Shown here in pieces: positions 31,564-43,492 of a stretch of 64,000 nucleotides of DNA. The position numbers were made by a program, and so were the translations under genes. Positions within the stretch are counted from its first letter, which is position 1; the number at the start of each line of letters is the position of its first letter. Origin of the DNA: Porphyra umbilicalis (lineage: Eukaryota; Rhodophyta; Bangiophyceae; Bangiales; Bangiaceae); the NCBI GenBank assembly GCA_002049455.2, contig KV918789.1, positions 186,001 to 250,000 of the forward strand, written 5' to 3'. Under the pieces are notes generated by a model. The model saw only the letters and a list, made by a program, of their open reading frames with translations, ran no database searches and was not told the origin of the DNA.

Positions 31564-33198
31564 ATGCCCCCCCCCCCCCCCCCGACGATGGCCCCGACGG
31601 CTTTGCTCGCGCCGCCACCCGCGTCGCCGTCGCCCAAGTCCTCTACGCCCAAGCGCAGCGCCTCGCGCGGGCCCCCCCCCCGGGGCGGCGGGGGGCGGGG
31701 CGGGGGCGCCCCCCCCCCCCCCCCGCCCCCCCCCCGGGCCCGACCGACTTGTCCGCCTCAGAGACGGTGCTCACCACCCTCGTCGCCCTCACCGCCGCCT
31801 TTATCCACACGACGGGCGTGCGCGCCGCCGCCGCCGCCGCCGCGACGGCGCGGTGCCGCCCGCACGCGGGGGACGTCTTGTCTGCCCTCGACGGCCTCGC
31901 GCGGGGGGGGGGGGGGGGCCCGCGGGAGGGGGGGGCGGACCCCGCCAGGGCGCCGCCGCCGCCGCACGCGCGGCGGCGGGGCTGTCAGAGTACGCGCGGT
32001 TTGAGGAGGTGCCCTTCCCCGGGGGGGGGTGCCCCCGTTTCCGGCGCCGGCGGGGGGGTGGGGGGGGGGGGGGGGGGGGGGGACCCCCCGGGGGGGGGGG
32101 GGGGGAAGAAGCGCCCCCGCGATGGGGAGCGCGACGCGCGGCGGCGCGCGTTTTTGGCCGCCCACTCGGGGCGGGGGCGGGGGCAGGGGGCGGGGGCGGG
32201 GGGGGGGGGCGGTGCCCCCGCCGCCGGCGCCGGCCGCCGACGCTGACGGGTCGGGGGGGGGGGGGCGCCCGCGCCCGTACATTGAGGAGTGGATGCCCCC
32301 GCTGCCGCCGTCGCACACGTACATGGCCACGCCGGGCGTGATTGTGCCAGACGGCGCGCCCGCCGCCGCCGCGGCGGCGGCGGCGGCGGGCGGCGGTGGC
32401 GGCGACGGCGGCGGTGGCGGTGGCACGGTCGTCGCGCCGACGGCCGACGGCGGGGGGTCGGCGGCGGCCGCCGCCGCCCCGCCCGCCGCGACGGCCGCCG
32501 ACGGGGCGGCCGCCGGCGCGGCGGCGCCCGCCGACGCGGCGGCGGCGGCGGTCGCCGCCCGCGCCGCCGTCACCGCCTCCCTGGCGCGCCTCAAAGCCGC
32601 CGCGGCGGCGGCAACGGCGGCGGCGGGCGCCGCCGCCGCCGCGGGGGCGGTCGCCAACCCCTTCCTCGCGCCGCCGGCGTTGGTGCGGGCGACCCCTGGG
32701 GGCGGGGGGGGCGGCGACGGCGGCAACGGCGGCGGCGGCGGCGGCGGCGGCGGCACCGTCGGCCGCGCCGGCGGGGGGTGGGTGTCTGCGGCACCCGCCC
32801 CCACTGGCCGCCGCGGCCCGACGTCGCCCGGCCGTGACGCTGGCGGTGGTGGGGCGGCCGCGTGGGGGGTGGCGCCGGCGGCAATGGCGCCGGCGGGGCC
32901 GCATACGGCGGTGGGGGGGGCGGCGGATGCGAGGCGCCCGACGGGGGCGCGGCGGGCGCCGCGCCCGCGCGGGATTTGCCCGAACCCCTCAGCGGGGGTG
33001 CCGCCGGCAGCGGCGGCGGTGGGGCGGGCGGCGGCAGCCGCCGCCGTGGCCGTGCCGTCGGGGAGGAAGAGGGGGAGAACGCTGGGGGGGGGGGGGGGGC
33101 CGCCGGCCCCAGTCGAGGTGGGGGGGCGGGACCCCAAGCGCGCGCGCGTCGACGCGATTCTGGCGGCCGCCGCGGGGGCGGCGGGGGAGGACCTCTAG
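31564..33198 (+). CDS. TAF8: TFIID subunit TAF8-like (histone fold plus TAF8 C-terminal motif), frame broken at G/C runs
   Basis: ATG 31564 is followed by a polyproline run (17 C; 18 would keep the frame), then a histone fold: GFARAATRVAVAQVLYAQ…, ETVLTTLVALTAAFIHTTGVRAA and RCRPHAGDVLSALDGL. Next comes LSEYARFEEVPFP, a basic KKRPRDGERDARRRAF block, and the TAF8 signature YIEEWMPPLPPSHTYMATP. The C-terminal half is Ala/Gly-rich with VTASLARLKAA and VANPFLAPP, and it ends in a basic KRARVDAILAAA tail. TAF8 pairs with TAF10 through its histone fold in the TFIID core. Five frame changes occur, each at a long G or C run, and four have the sign of a single missing base. I therefore read it as one gene of about 545 residues. 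Its 5' end lies 140 bases after the inverted-repeat element. Confidence 0.75.
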
Positions 33199-33766
33199 CA
33201 GGGGGGGGGGGCTGGGGCTGGGGCTGGGGGGGGGGGGGAGACCCGCCGCGCCGCTGCCGTCGGCCGCCGGCCCACGGTGGGGGGCGCGCGCGCGCGCGGA
33301 CGAGGCTGGGGGTGGCGGCACTGCGTGGGTGGAGGGGTGGGGGGGTGGGGGGGTGGGGACGCTGCCCGAGCGGCCATGGCGTTGCGCCGTCGGCGCCGCT
33401 GCTGGCCGCCCGGGTCTGTCTGTGCCACGGGGGGTGGCGGGGGGTGGTGCGGTGCAGGCACGCGGCGCCCACCCCCCACCGGCACCGACGCGGGCCGTCG
33501 GGCGCCGCCGCGGCCGGTGGGTACGCGGCGACGCTACCCGCCAGCGGCGGCGGGCACCCCCCCCCCCCCGGCGGCGCGCCGGGCGCCCGCGCAGAGTCGC
33601 AACAAGAAAAAAGGATTGATGGCCCACACATTGCTCGCACGTACACGGCCGCCGCTGCCGCGTCCGCGCCGCCGCCGCCGCCGCCGCCGCACCCGTCGCC
33701 GCCGCCACCGCCGTCCGTCACGCGGCGCGGCAGCGGCGGGCGGGGTCTCCCCCCCCCCCCCCCCCC
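33199..33766. other. GC-rich convergent spacer
   Basis: Between the TAF8 stop and the 3' end of the SAPS gene. Low-complexity G runs near 33203-33240 and a C run at 33750-33767. Open frames on both strands are products of composition. Confidence 0.4.
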
Positions 33767-36335
33767 CTAGACGACGCCGACGGTCCCCCCGCCCCCCCCC
33801 CCCCGCCCCCCCCCCCCCCCCCCCCCGCCATCATAAACGGGAGCACGCCCGAGGCGCTCGGCGGGAGGTCCCCCCCCCGGTCGGGCACCCCCCCCCCCCC
33901 CCCCAGCACCCCCCCCCCTCCACCGCCGCCACGCCGTCCAAGTCCCCCTCGGCAAACGCCGCAAACGCGTCCAACGCGACGTGCCCAATCGCCTCGCGCA
34001 CCGCCGCCGCGTCCTCGGCCGGCGGCTCCAACTCGAGGTAGTCCCGCACCGCCCCCGCCATGCGCGCGAGCTGCCCGCGGCAGGCCACGGGGGTGGCCGA
34101 GCGCCCCGCCTCCGCCCCCGCCGCGCGCGCCCACAACCGCAGGAGCGTCGGCACGAGGCGGCAGTCGGGGCCGACGAGCTCCGCGCGCAGCGCCGGCTCC
34201 CGCACCCGAAACGCCGTCTCGACGGCAACGGCAACGACGTGGAGGAGGAGCGAGTTGAGGTGGAGGCGCTCAAAGAGGGCCATGAGCACCGGGGCAGTGC
34301 CCGCGTCGGCCACGCCCCGCACCGACGCGTCGCCGCCAAACTGGAGGAGCACAATGAGCAGCTCAATGATTTTGAGGCGCGTCAGCCCGAGGGGCGACAC
34401 GACCGGCGCCCACATCGTTTCCACAACCGCCGTCGAGGAGGGCGACGGCGGCGGCGGCGGGGTGCCCGACGCTGACGCTGCGGCGGCGGCGGCCGCCGCC
34501 GCCGCCGCCGCCGCTGCTGCTGCCGCGCCACCCGCAGGCCCGGCGGGGCCCCCCGGGGGCCGCCGCCCGTGGCGGCAACGGCGGCAGCGGCGGCGGCAGC
34601 GGCGGCGCCCGCCGGCGACGGCGGGGCACCCACGCGGCCGCCGTACCGACCGTCTTGGGCGCGCGGAGGACGTCGACGAGCGCCGGCACGCGGCTGCGGA
34701 GCGCCGCCTCGTAGCCCCGCGTGTCGGTGCGCCGCACGAGCGCGCGGATGCCCGCCACCGACGACTCGGCGCCATTCACCGCCGTCACCAGCAGGTACCG
34801 CGCGGCGGTCAGGGCGGTGGAGAGCGCATAGCCGCGGGCGTCCCCCCCGACCATGGCCGCCAGCCCCGTGTCGAGCAGCGCCACGACCGGCTCGGGGTGG
34901 GCAAACACGTCGAGCGCGTCGAGGCACCGGTTGTACTCGCCGACAAAGGCAGCGTCGGCGCCGCCGCCGCTGCCGCCCGCCTCCATCGAGGGCGTCACAA
35001 TGACGCGCAGGGCAATGCCGACGAGCACGCGGCTCACATTTTCAATCGTTGCCGACGCCGCCTCGGTCGGCGGCACGACCGCCGCGGCGGCCGCAAACCG
35101 CCGCACGAGCTTGGCGTGGATGCCCGTCTGCGCGAGCACCGGGATCATGGGCGTGTGGGTCGGCCCAAAGCGCAGCTCCGCCTGCGCCTGCACCGTCGAC
35201 AGGAGGTGCAGGAGCACCTCGGGGGTGTTGGCGTAGCCAACGTGCGCGAGCAAATCGTCAATGACGGCCGGCCGCCGCGCGACCGCCGCCGTCGCATCGT
35301 CGGCCGAGTCGCGGAGCACCGACAGGAGCACCTTGGTCACCGCGCGCACGACAAACGGGTCGGCCTTGACGCCGCCGACCGCCTCCTCTTCCCACACCCC
35401 CCCGGCGGGGGGGGCGGGGAGTGGCCCGCCGCCGCACCCCCGCCCGACATGGCAAACGCGCCGCCGCCGACGGCTTTGGCGGGGTTGGCCGACGGCGCGA
35501 GGCAGCCAAAGAGCTGGTCGAGGTGGCGGGGGGACAGGTAGAGCGCGCGGCGCAGCTGGATCGGGCCCGACGAGAGGAGCATGGAGATGACGTAGGGGTA
35601 CCGCCGCGCCGACGCGGCCGCGTCCGCATCCTCCGCGCGCGGCGGCGCGAGGAGCGTCAGGTGGCCGAGGAGGCCCTCGAGCGCCGCGGGCTTGACGAGC
35701 AGCTTGACGAGCGCCTCCTTCACGTCGTGGTTGAGCCGCTCCGACAGCCCATACATGGCGTCGAGGAGGGACGACAGCGGCGCCTTGCCGCCCGCCACCG
35801 CGTCGAGGCGCGCGCGAAAGGCGGCGCCGGGCTTGTCCGCCGACGAGAGGGAGCGGAGGCCCGACAGCGCCCCCGACGCAAACGAGAGGGAGTGGCGAAA
35901 GTCAAACGAGCGGGGGCCCGAGCCGCCCACCCCGCCACCACCGCCGCCGCCGCCGCCACCACCACCGCCACCGCCGCCGCCGCCACTGCCGCCGCCGCCG
36001 CCGGGGCCCGCCGGCAGGCCCCCGATGCTCCCGCTCCCCGCCGCCGACCCCGCCGCCGCGCGGCGGCCGCCATACAAGCCCACCTCTGTGCCCGGGCTGC
36101 CCGGCACGAGGGCCATGGCGTCACCGCCGCCGCCGGCGCCCGCCCCCCCCGCCGCCGGCAGCAGGAGGCCGAGGCTGCCGAGGCTTGCCGACCCCCCCGG
36201 CCCGTCGTGGGGCCGCCCCCCATCCCCGCCGCCGCCGCCGGCGCCCGACCCCGGCCCGTACGACGAGCCGTCGCCGGCGCCGTCGGCAAAGTCGGTCAAG
36301 CGACGGCCCGCGTCCGACTCGACGCGGTCGGCACG

Positions 36336-36374
<39 letters not shown>

Positions 36375-36977
36375 TCCGCCGCCGATACCACCCCCCCCCC
36401 CATGCCGGCGGCACCCCCCCGCCGACCCCCCCCCCCCACCGGCGCCGCCGCCGCCGCCCGACAGGCCCGCCACCCCCCCAATCCCCGCCGCGAGGGAGCG
36501 GCTCTTGCGCCCCCCCATTTTGGGGGGCGACGAAAAGACGCGCTTGGGCAAACTCCGCCCCGTGCCGCCGTCAAAGCGGGCGGCGCCCTTGGCGCCGCCG
36601 AGGCCGGCAAACGACGCGTCCGCGTCGCGGTCCCGCCCGCCGCGCCCAATGCCGGAATCGTCGAGGGAGGCGCCTTTGGCGCCCGCCCCGCGGCCAGGCC
36701 GCAACGCCGAGCGGAGGCGGCGAAAGAGGCCCGGCTTGCGTCCGCCGCCGCCGCCACCCCCACCGCCGCCGCCACCCCCACCGCCGCCGCCGCCACCACC
36801 ACCACCACCACCACCACCACCGCCGCCGCCGACGCCGACGCCGCCGCCACGGCCGCCCCCGTCGGCGGGGGAGGAGAGGGAGGAGCGCCCCGTCGGGGCG
36901 CCGAGGCCGCCCGACGTGGCCGCCGCCGGCGCGTGGGCGGTGGTCCCCCCCGCCGCCATCTGGTCGGCTGCGGTCAT
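33767..36977 (-). CDS. SAPS-domain regulatory subunit of protein phosphatase 6, frame broken at G/C runs
   Basis: Conserved SAPS blocks lie in three frames in the right order. First: KAPLSSLLDAMYGLSERLNH…LVKLLVKPAALEGLLGHL and RYPYVISMLLSSGPIQLRRA (about 35830-35560). Second: FVVRAVTKVLLSVLRD…AVIDDLLAHVGYANTPEVLLHLL (35360-35200). Third: SPLGLTRLKIIELLIVLLQFGG…LFERLHLNSLLLHVVAV (34410-34220). SAPS proteins bind the PP6 catalytic subunit and direct substrate choice. The first frame change is at the G/C run near 35410 and the second near 34555. The N-terminal extension is hundreds of residues of polyglycine/serine with basic islands such as PGLFRRLRSALRPGRG, and the start is uncertain: Met 36977 is a candidate, but the frame is open to 38372. 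The 3' end is obscured by C runs, so the stop near 33767 is tentative. Confidence 0.72.
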
Positions 36978-37926
36978 GCGGAGCCAGCGGGCGCTGCGGC
37001 GGGACGGGGAGGGCAACAGCGTCGAATCCTCCGCCGCAGACGGCGTCAATGACGGCGACGCAGGCGGGTGGTGCAGCGGCGGCTCTGGGGAGGTCACACC
37101 CCCCACCTGCGTCGACGTGCCGCCGTCGGTCGTGGCGCCACCCGCCGCCGCCGTTGCCGTTGTCGCCGCCGCCGCTGCCGCTGCCGCTGCCGCCACACCC
37201 TCACCCGCCGCCGCTGCCGCCGTCGGCCCCCCGCTTACGTCTACCGCCTCGCGGGGCCGGGAGCGGGAGCGCACCCGCACAATGCCGCGGAGGCCGAGCG
37301 ACGTCGGCCGCCCCCGCACGTCGTCCCCGTCGGCGCGCCCGCCCGGCGCGCCCGCCGGCGCTGCCGCCGCACCCGCGCCTGCCCACGCGGCGGCCGTCGG
37401 CGGCACCGCCGTCCCCGCCGCCGTCTGCCGCAGCGGGAGCACGGCGCGGCCGACGCGGCGGCCGAGTGGGGTCGTGGCGCCCCCCCCCCCCCCCCCCGCA
37501 CCCCCACCGGCGGCGGCTCCGCCCGACGTGCGGCGGCGGGTGGCGCCCACGGGGGCCGCCGGGGGAGCGCCCCCCCCACCCCCGCCGCCGGCGTCGAGAC
37601 GGCACGCGCGGCGCGCGTGCGGCCGGCGGCAGTGGCGGCGGCGGCAGCGGCGGCGGTAGCAGCTGTAGCAGCGGCGGCGGCGCCCGCGCCGCCGCCCCCA
37701 CTGCCGGCCGCCGCGGCAACGGGCGCGCGCACGGCGCGGCGGGCGGGCGGCGCGTCGGGGGGGCCCGTCGCGCGGCGGGGGCGCCCACGGGGCCGCGGCC
37801 GGGGGGGGACCGCCGCCGTTTCCGCAACGAGCGGCGGGCCGGTGGTGGCCGGCCACCCGGGGGGGGGGGGGGGCCACGCGCGGCCGGCGCCGGCGCCGGC
37901 GCCGGGGGGGGGGGGGGGGGGGGGCG

Positions 37927-37960
<34 letters not shown>

Positions 37961-38189
37961 GGGCGGGGCGGGCCGCGCCGCCCGTTGGTACGCCGGCGGC
38001 GAGCGCGTTGCGGGGGTGGCCCCCGCCCCAGAGGCGCCCGCACCCGCGGCCGTCGGCGGCGGCGGTGGCGGCGGCGGGCGCGGGAGCGGCGGGGCAGACG
38101 CGCCGCCGGCGGCGGGCGCGGCTGTCGTCGTGGCGGGCGCCCCCGCGGCCGCCGTTGCCGTTGCGGTTGCGGTCGCGGGCGCCAGCGCA

Positions 38190-38241
<52 letters not shown>

Positions 38242-38514
38242 GGGCGGGGCGGCCCCCCGTCGCCTCGACGGCAGCCGCGGCCGCGGCCGGTGCCGCGGCC
38301 GGCGCGGCGGCGGCGGCGGCGGCGGCCGCGCCAGTGGCCGCAGACACCCGACCGACGCCACGCAGCCGCCACAGGGCGGGGGGCCCATGCCCATGCATGT
38401 CGACAAGCACGCGGCCAAGCCGCGGCGCGGGGGGGCGGGGGTCGGCGGGGTCAGACGCCGACCGGCACGGCGGCGGCGGCGGCGGCAACGGCGGTCGGTA
38501 GCGGGGGCGGGGGG

Positions 38515-38545
<31 letters not shown>

Positions 38546-40616
38546 TGGGGCGTTGGTGCGTAAGGGAAGCGGTGGGCAAGACCCGCGCCCGCTGGTAGCA
38601 CCGCCGTCGAGTCGGGCGTCGGCACCGACGGCAGCCGCGGGGACGGAGCCGCCCGCACCACGCCGCCGGTGCGTGACGATGGCGCGCGGCGCGTGGCGCG
38701 GGCGTGGGTGGGGGGGGGGTCGATCCGTGGGTGCCAAACCCCCGGCCCGGTCCGTGAATGCGGCGGTCGGCGGCGCCGCGGGTCGGGCGCGGGGCGCGCG
38801 TGGGTCGGCCGCACGCCCCCCCCCCACCCCCCCCCCCCGCGCACGGCGGCGGCCGCACCCGGTGCTCGCGCACCCCCGCCGGCGCGCCGCGGGCGGCGGC
38901 GGCGGCGGCGGTGGCACCCCCCGCAGCGCGGGTGTGCCGCCGCGTCGCCGCGCCGGCCGACGGCCGGGCGGGTGCGCGGCGCAGACACTGGGGTGGGGGA
39001 CGGCGCCGCCGACCCCCACCCCCGCCCGCGGCGCCGCTGACACGGCGGGTGGGCGGCGGCGGCGGCGGCGGGTTGGGAGCGGGGCGACCCGCCGGCCGCC
39101 GACGACGCGCCGGTGCACCCCGTCTGACGGGGGGCTGGGGGGGGGCGCCCGGGCGCCCCTGGGGACGGGGACAACCCGTCGTCGGTCGACGGCGGCGGCG
39201 CGCCCCACGTCTGGTGCGCGGCGGGGGGGGTGGGGGCCTCGAGGGTGCCGCAGCGGGCGGGGGGGGGCTGACGCGCAGCCACACGTGGGGGGGGGGGGGG
39301 GGGGGGGGAGGCCCACCCACGGCGGGGGGGGCCCCCGCCGACGGCGCGCGTGCCACCGCCGGTTGTGGGGTCGGGGGCCCCGCCCGCCCCCCGCCCCGCG
39401 GGGGTGCGCAACGGGCCCCCGCACCCGCGGCGGGTCGGCGGCAGATCGGGCGGCGCGCACGCGAGGCCGCGCGCGCGGGGCGGCGCGTGGCCAACGGCGC
39501 GCCGCGCCCGCCGGCGGCAGACGTGAGGTGAGGCAGAGTGGGTGGGCGGCGGCGGCGGCGGGGGCGCCCCCCCCTCCCGCCCGCACCTCTGCGGGACGCT
39601 GCGCAGCGCCGCGCCCCATTGGCTGACCGTTGCGCTTCCCCCGCGGGGTGCGGGAGGGCGCACGCGCGCGGGTCGCCCCGCTCTCGAGGCCCCCCCACCC
39701 GCGCCGGCCGAGCGGCGGTCGCGGTGCCGTCGCGGCGCGCGGGGGGGGGGGGGGGGGGGGCGGCCCGGATCGGTGGATCGGCGGGGGGGCGGCGTCGGCG
39801 GGGGTCGGCCGGTTTTGGCGGCGCGCCGCCGCGCCGCCAAAATTGCCGTTGCGGCGGGGGCGGCGTAAGTACGGGGGCGCCGCCGGCGGGGGCGGCCAAA
39901 CGTGGCGCCGCGGCCTGCGTCCGTGGCGCCGGCGCGGCGGCCGGCGCGGCGCGGCGCGGCGGCGGGGCGCGGCGGGCGCGCCGCCGCCGCGGGGCGCGCG
40001 CGGGCGCGCCGCGCCGCGCCGTCGCGCCGCCTCGCGCCGACCCGCGCCGCGCGGCGGCGCGGGAAACGGGGCGGCGGCGGGCGCCAGTGGCGGGCCGACG
40101 CGGCCGCGGGCGCGGGAGCCGCGGGGCCACGGCTCACGGCGTGGGCGCCGCCGTGGCCGCCGGCGCCACCGCGTGTGCGCGACGCACCCGTGGGGGGACC
40201 CAGCGCGCGACGGGGGTCGGCGCAGCGACGGCTCGGGGGGACCGGCAACGCCCGCCAGATTTTCTTTAGTGTGGCTGTCGGGTAACGGCGGCAGCGCGCC
40301 CGCCCCACGCCACCCCCTCAAGACAGTGAGGGGATGCGTGGTGTCCCCCAAGAATGCACAGGGGGGGGATTGCCAGGGGGGACACACGACCCTATCCTCG
40401 CCGCACCAACCAGCTCGCCGTCGTCCCAGCACGGCGAGTGCCCAGGACCGCCGTGCGCCGGCACCAGGCCGGCACCCGCTGCAGCCACAAGCGTCGCAGA
40501 TAGTGTGGAGGGCAGACGACAAGGTAGGCGTACCACCCCCCCATCCCTTGAAAAACGCATAGCAGCACGCCGCTGCACGCCGCCCCTCTGCCCCCGCAGC
40601 CACCGTCTGTTGTGGC
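36978..40616. other. Extreme GC low-complexity block, no gene identified
   Basis: Almost entirely G and C, with GGC/GCC/CGC microsatellites and homopolymers such as the G run at about 38517-38545. It gives overlapping open frames of over 1000 codons on both strands, but their translations are Arg/Pro/Ala/Gly compositional artefacts without conserved motifs. Part of 36978-38372 may still encode the SAPS N-terminal extension. (GGGCGC)n near 38195-38240 is a clear hexanucleotide repeat. From about 40260 the composition eases, and the last 350 bases are probably the 3' region of the phosphatidylcholine synthase gene. Confidence 0.6.
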
Positions 40617-41423
40617 TCAAGCGCGGCGCTTCAAGTTCAGGTACATTGACAGCGCCACATAGTAGGCTGGGAAAGACAGGCTGCCAAGCAGCAGCTCCCG
40701 GTTGTACGGCCACGAAGGCAGCAGCAGCGGCACGCACATGGCCGCCGCCCACACAAACGAGAGGGTCATGGTCACCCCCCGCAGCGTCGGCGTGCGGGTC
40801 GGGTAGACAAACTTGATAGGCACAAAAGAGAGGACGCTGCAAAAGGCGTAGACGCCGACGGTCACCGCCGTCGACGGCCGCAGCAGGTACGTGTAAAAGC
40901 AGACCACGTTCCAGTACGAGGGGAAGCCGACAAACGCGTCGTCGGTTTTGGCGAGCGTTTGGCAAAACTGGTAGCCGGCTGCGTAGAGCGACATGGTCGC
41001 CACCGCCGCCTGCAGTGCAAAGCCCGGCACGAGGTCAAACGTGAAGATGGCGAGGGCGGGGAGAAAGGCAAACGTCAAAAAATCAATCTCATTGTCCAAC
41101 GCGACGCCGCTAAAGCCCGGGATAACCCGCTTGACGTCCGCCGCCCGCGCGAGCGTCCCGTCGGTGGCGTCGACAAAGATGGCGAGCCAGTTGAGGAGGC
41201 AAAACTTGGGAAAGTCGCCCGCAAAGAGCAGCCGGCAGGCGATCAGGTTGATGGGCAGGCCGAGGCCCGTGTAGGCGTGGACGCCCCACGCCGCCGCCAG
41301 TTGCGCTGTCGACACCCGGCGGGGGGCGCCGCTTGACCGGGCGGCCTTGGTGCTCGCGCGGGCGGTGCCCGCGCCGGCGCCGGCGCCTGCGACGGCGGCC
41401 GCCGGCTTGCGCCGCGACACCAT
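40617..41423 (-). CDS. pcs: Phosphatidylcholine synthase, CDP-alcohol phosphatidyltransferase (Pcs-type)
   Basis: 268 residues. The motif D85-x2-D88-G89-x2-A92-R93-x12-G106-x3-D110-x3-D114 is complete, and the x12 spacing is that of bacterial phosphatidylcholine synthases. Downstream, DDAFVGFPSYWNVVCFYTYL and LSFVPIKFVYPTRTPTLR also fit Pcs. The enzyme condenses CDP-diacylglycerol with choline to give phosphatidylcholine and CMP in one membrane step (EC 2.7.8.24). About eight transmembrane helices are predicted by eye. Start: ATG 41423, with the upstream frame open but without conserved character. The N-terminal ~35 residues are basic and Ala/Gly-rich, absent from bacterial enzymes, and might target an organelle (inference). 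GC-rich codon use matches the neighbours, so any transfer from bacteria is old. Confidence 0.85.
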   Translation of the reverse strand: MVSRRKPAAAVAGAGAGAGTARASTKAARSSGAPRRVSTAQLAAAWGVHAYTGLGLPINLIACRLLFAGDFPKFCLLNWLAIFVDATDGTLARAADVKRVIPGFSGVALDNEIDFLTFAFLPALAIFTFDLVPGFALQAAVATMSLYAAGYQFCQTLAKTDDAFVGFPSYWNVVCFYTYLLRPSTAVTVGVYAFCSVLSFVPIKFVYPTRTPTLRGVTMTLSFVWAAAMCVPLLLPSWPYNRELLLGSLSFPAYYVALSMYLNLKRRA

Positions 41424-42992
41424 GGTGATGAGCGCGGAGTAACCGGGAGTGGGGAGAGAAGCGGGCGTTTTGGAAACGGGTGAGGCGCACAACCAAGAGC
41501 GATGGAGGAGGAAGAGCAGCACGGTGGGGTGAGTCCGTTGCGGCGCCGTGTACACCGATGACGCCACACGGTGGAGGCCAATACGACGTCGCCCAGCGCA
41601 CACACACACTGCAGCGGGCAGTCGCGAGGCGGACGCTGGCGCGACAGACACTGCTCGAGGTTCCGTGCAATCGGGGAGCAACTGACAACATTCAGAACTT
41701 ACTGCAAGCGCGTACGCGAAAACACCCTGGCCTGGAGTTATCCCTGCCAGAAAAAGAAATTGAAAGGACGGGAAGCAGGGAGGGGAAGTCCAAATCACAC
41801 TAAGATTAATAAGTGTGCTCTAATCAGCGCTAGTAAACAGATCGATTGATTGACATTGCGGTCGATCGGTCTCTTGTATCTCAATCGAGCGATGAGACTG
41901 CAGGCGCGTTCGCGAAGATACCCTGGCCTTCGTTCGCTAAACAATAGAAAGTAAGTGTGTCCAGGTAATTCAAGTCTATGTCCAGCCAACGGCACAACGT
42001 GCGAGTGGGCTCTGTTTTTGTTTCTCTTCTGTAGCTTGGCTCTTTGCGCCGTCTTTGCCCCGTGAACGACGTCCTAAGCGTCCATCACGGCGGAACAATG
42101 CTCGTCGACGCTCGGGTGGCTACCCCCACCACCCCTCCGAGGCTATCAGACGGCCGGAGGACGTGTTGCGGGCGTGTACATCTGCCGACCCCACCCCACT
42201 CAGAATCGGCGGCTGACCGGCGGCAGCGTCACCCGTGGCGGCCGCAGCCACGAGAAGTGGGCGCCGCCGCCGCAGATGCCGCCGCCGCCGCCAACACCGA
42301 CGCGTCGCCAAGTTGCGCTGCGCTAAGGGGCGGCGAGGGCGGCGAGAGCGGCGAGTGCGTGCGCGGCGGCGCGGGCGGGGGTGGTGGCGCCTGCGGCGCC
42401 TGCAAGGCGTGTCGGCGGTCACCTCAGCGGCTGCCGCCGCCGCAGGCACCTGGGGTGGGCGGCTTCCGCGCGGCCGCCGTGGGTGTCCGCCGGCCGTCGC
42501 CACGGCCGCCCCTAAAGCTTGGCGGGCGGTGGTAGCGGATCTGCGGCTGGGAGGCGCCGTCAGCAGAGCCGCCGGCAAGGTAGCGGATGGCAGCGCGCAG
42601 CGCGCGGCGGGGGCGGGGGGAGGGGTGGGGGTGTGTGATGCCGGTGTGCGCGCCGGCGGCGGTGCCGCTGTACGTGGCGGCGGGGAAACGGCTGATGCCC
42701 GTGACCGCGGCGGCCGCGGCCCTGCAGCCACCCCGCGGCAGGCAGGCCGAAGGTGGCGGTCGCTGCAGCCGAGGCACACCCAGTCGAATGCTCGCAGGCC
42801 GACAGCGGCCCGGCGGGCGGCAGGCGCCGTCGCCGCCGCCGCCGCCGCCATGGCGCGGAGCAACCTCGAGGAAGTGCCCTCTATGCGTGGTGGGCAGGCG
42901 ACGGCCGCGAGACCGGGAAGGACAGGGGGGGGCGGGTGCATGGCCACTGCCTCGACACGCTCGGCGGTCGCGCTGCCGGCGCCGTCGGGCGG
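41424..42992. other. Region upstream of pcs and left flank of the CACTA insertion
   Basis: 41424-41790 is the presumed pcs promoter. 41790-42060 is AT-richer, and a 26-bp direct similarity (GCGCGT-CGCGAA-A-ACCCTGGCCT) is seen at 41709 and 41911. From 42120 the DNA turns GC-rich with overlapping frames on both strands; none is convincing. Position 42992 is where the CACTA element interrupts this older sequence, which resumes at 49158. Confidence 0.5.
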
Positions 42993-43485
42993 CCCTACAA
43001 GAAATATACCCGTGATATCGCGGGAAATGACCCGAAAATCGCGGGTTGACCCAACCTCCTCAGAGGCACCCGTTCTACACGAGGTGTTTGGGTTCCTCTA
43101 AAGCGCGGGATGGCCAAGTCACACTTCTTACTTGGTGTCACTTTCGGCCTTCTTCGGCTGTACTGTGTCACGATGTGCTCATCATGGTGCAATAACAAAG
43201 AATCAGCACAGTGGACATGAACACTTCGATGGCCTTTCTTTTTTGGCCATACTCAGTGCACGGGTCGTCTCGGTGCTTCACCAAGCTACCTGCCAGAAAG
43301 CAAGGGAGAAGCAACTGTCGAGTGCGCGGCCGTGGGAATCCGCAAGAGATCTTGCAGCCTGCTTGACAGTGATCAGTTGAGCACCACCGCGGAAGCGCTG
43401 TAATGCACGCAAATGCCGAAGCTTGAATGGCTGCTTGGGATCGCTTCGTTCGTCTCTCATTGGACGAGGAGCGGTCCCCGATGTC

Positions 43486-43492
43486 TATATAA
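43486..43492 (+). promoter_or_regulatory. TATA box of the CACTA transposase gene
   Basis: TATATAA lies 230 bases before the transposase start codon, and an ATTGG (inverted CCAAT) motif sits about 28 bases upstream at 43459. The spacing fits a core promoter with a leader of about 200 bases. Confidence 0.5.

Noticed and set aside
31177..32004. Gene spanning the inverted-repeat end and TAF8 5' region
   Set aside because: It begins inside the mobile element and leaves the TAF8 frame at the C17 run. The histone fold is in a different phase.
37201..40603. Overlapping minus-strand open frames of more than 1000 codons, and plus-strand partners
   Set aside because: Near-absence of A/T removes stop codons in all frames. 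The translations are Arg/Pro/Ala/Gly strings without motifs, and both strands are equally open.
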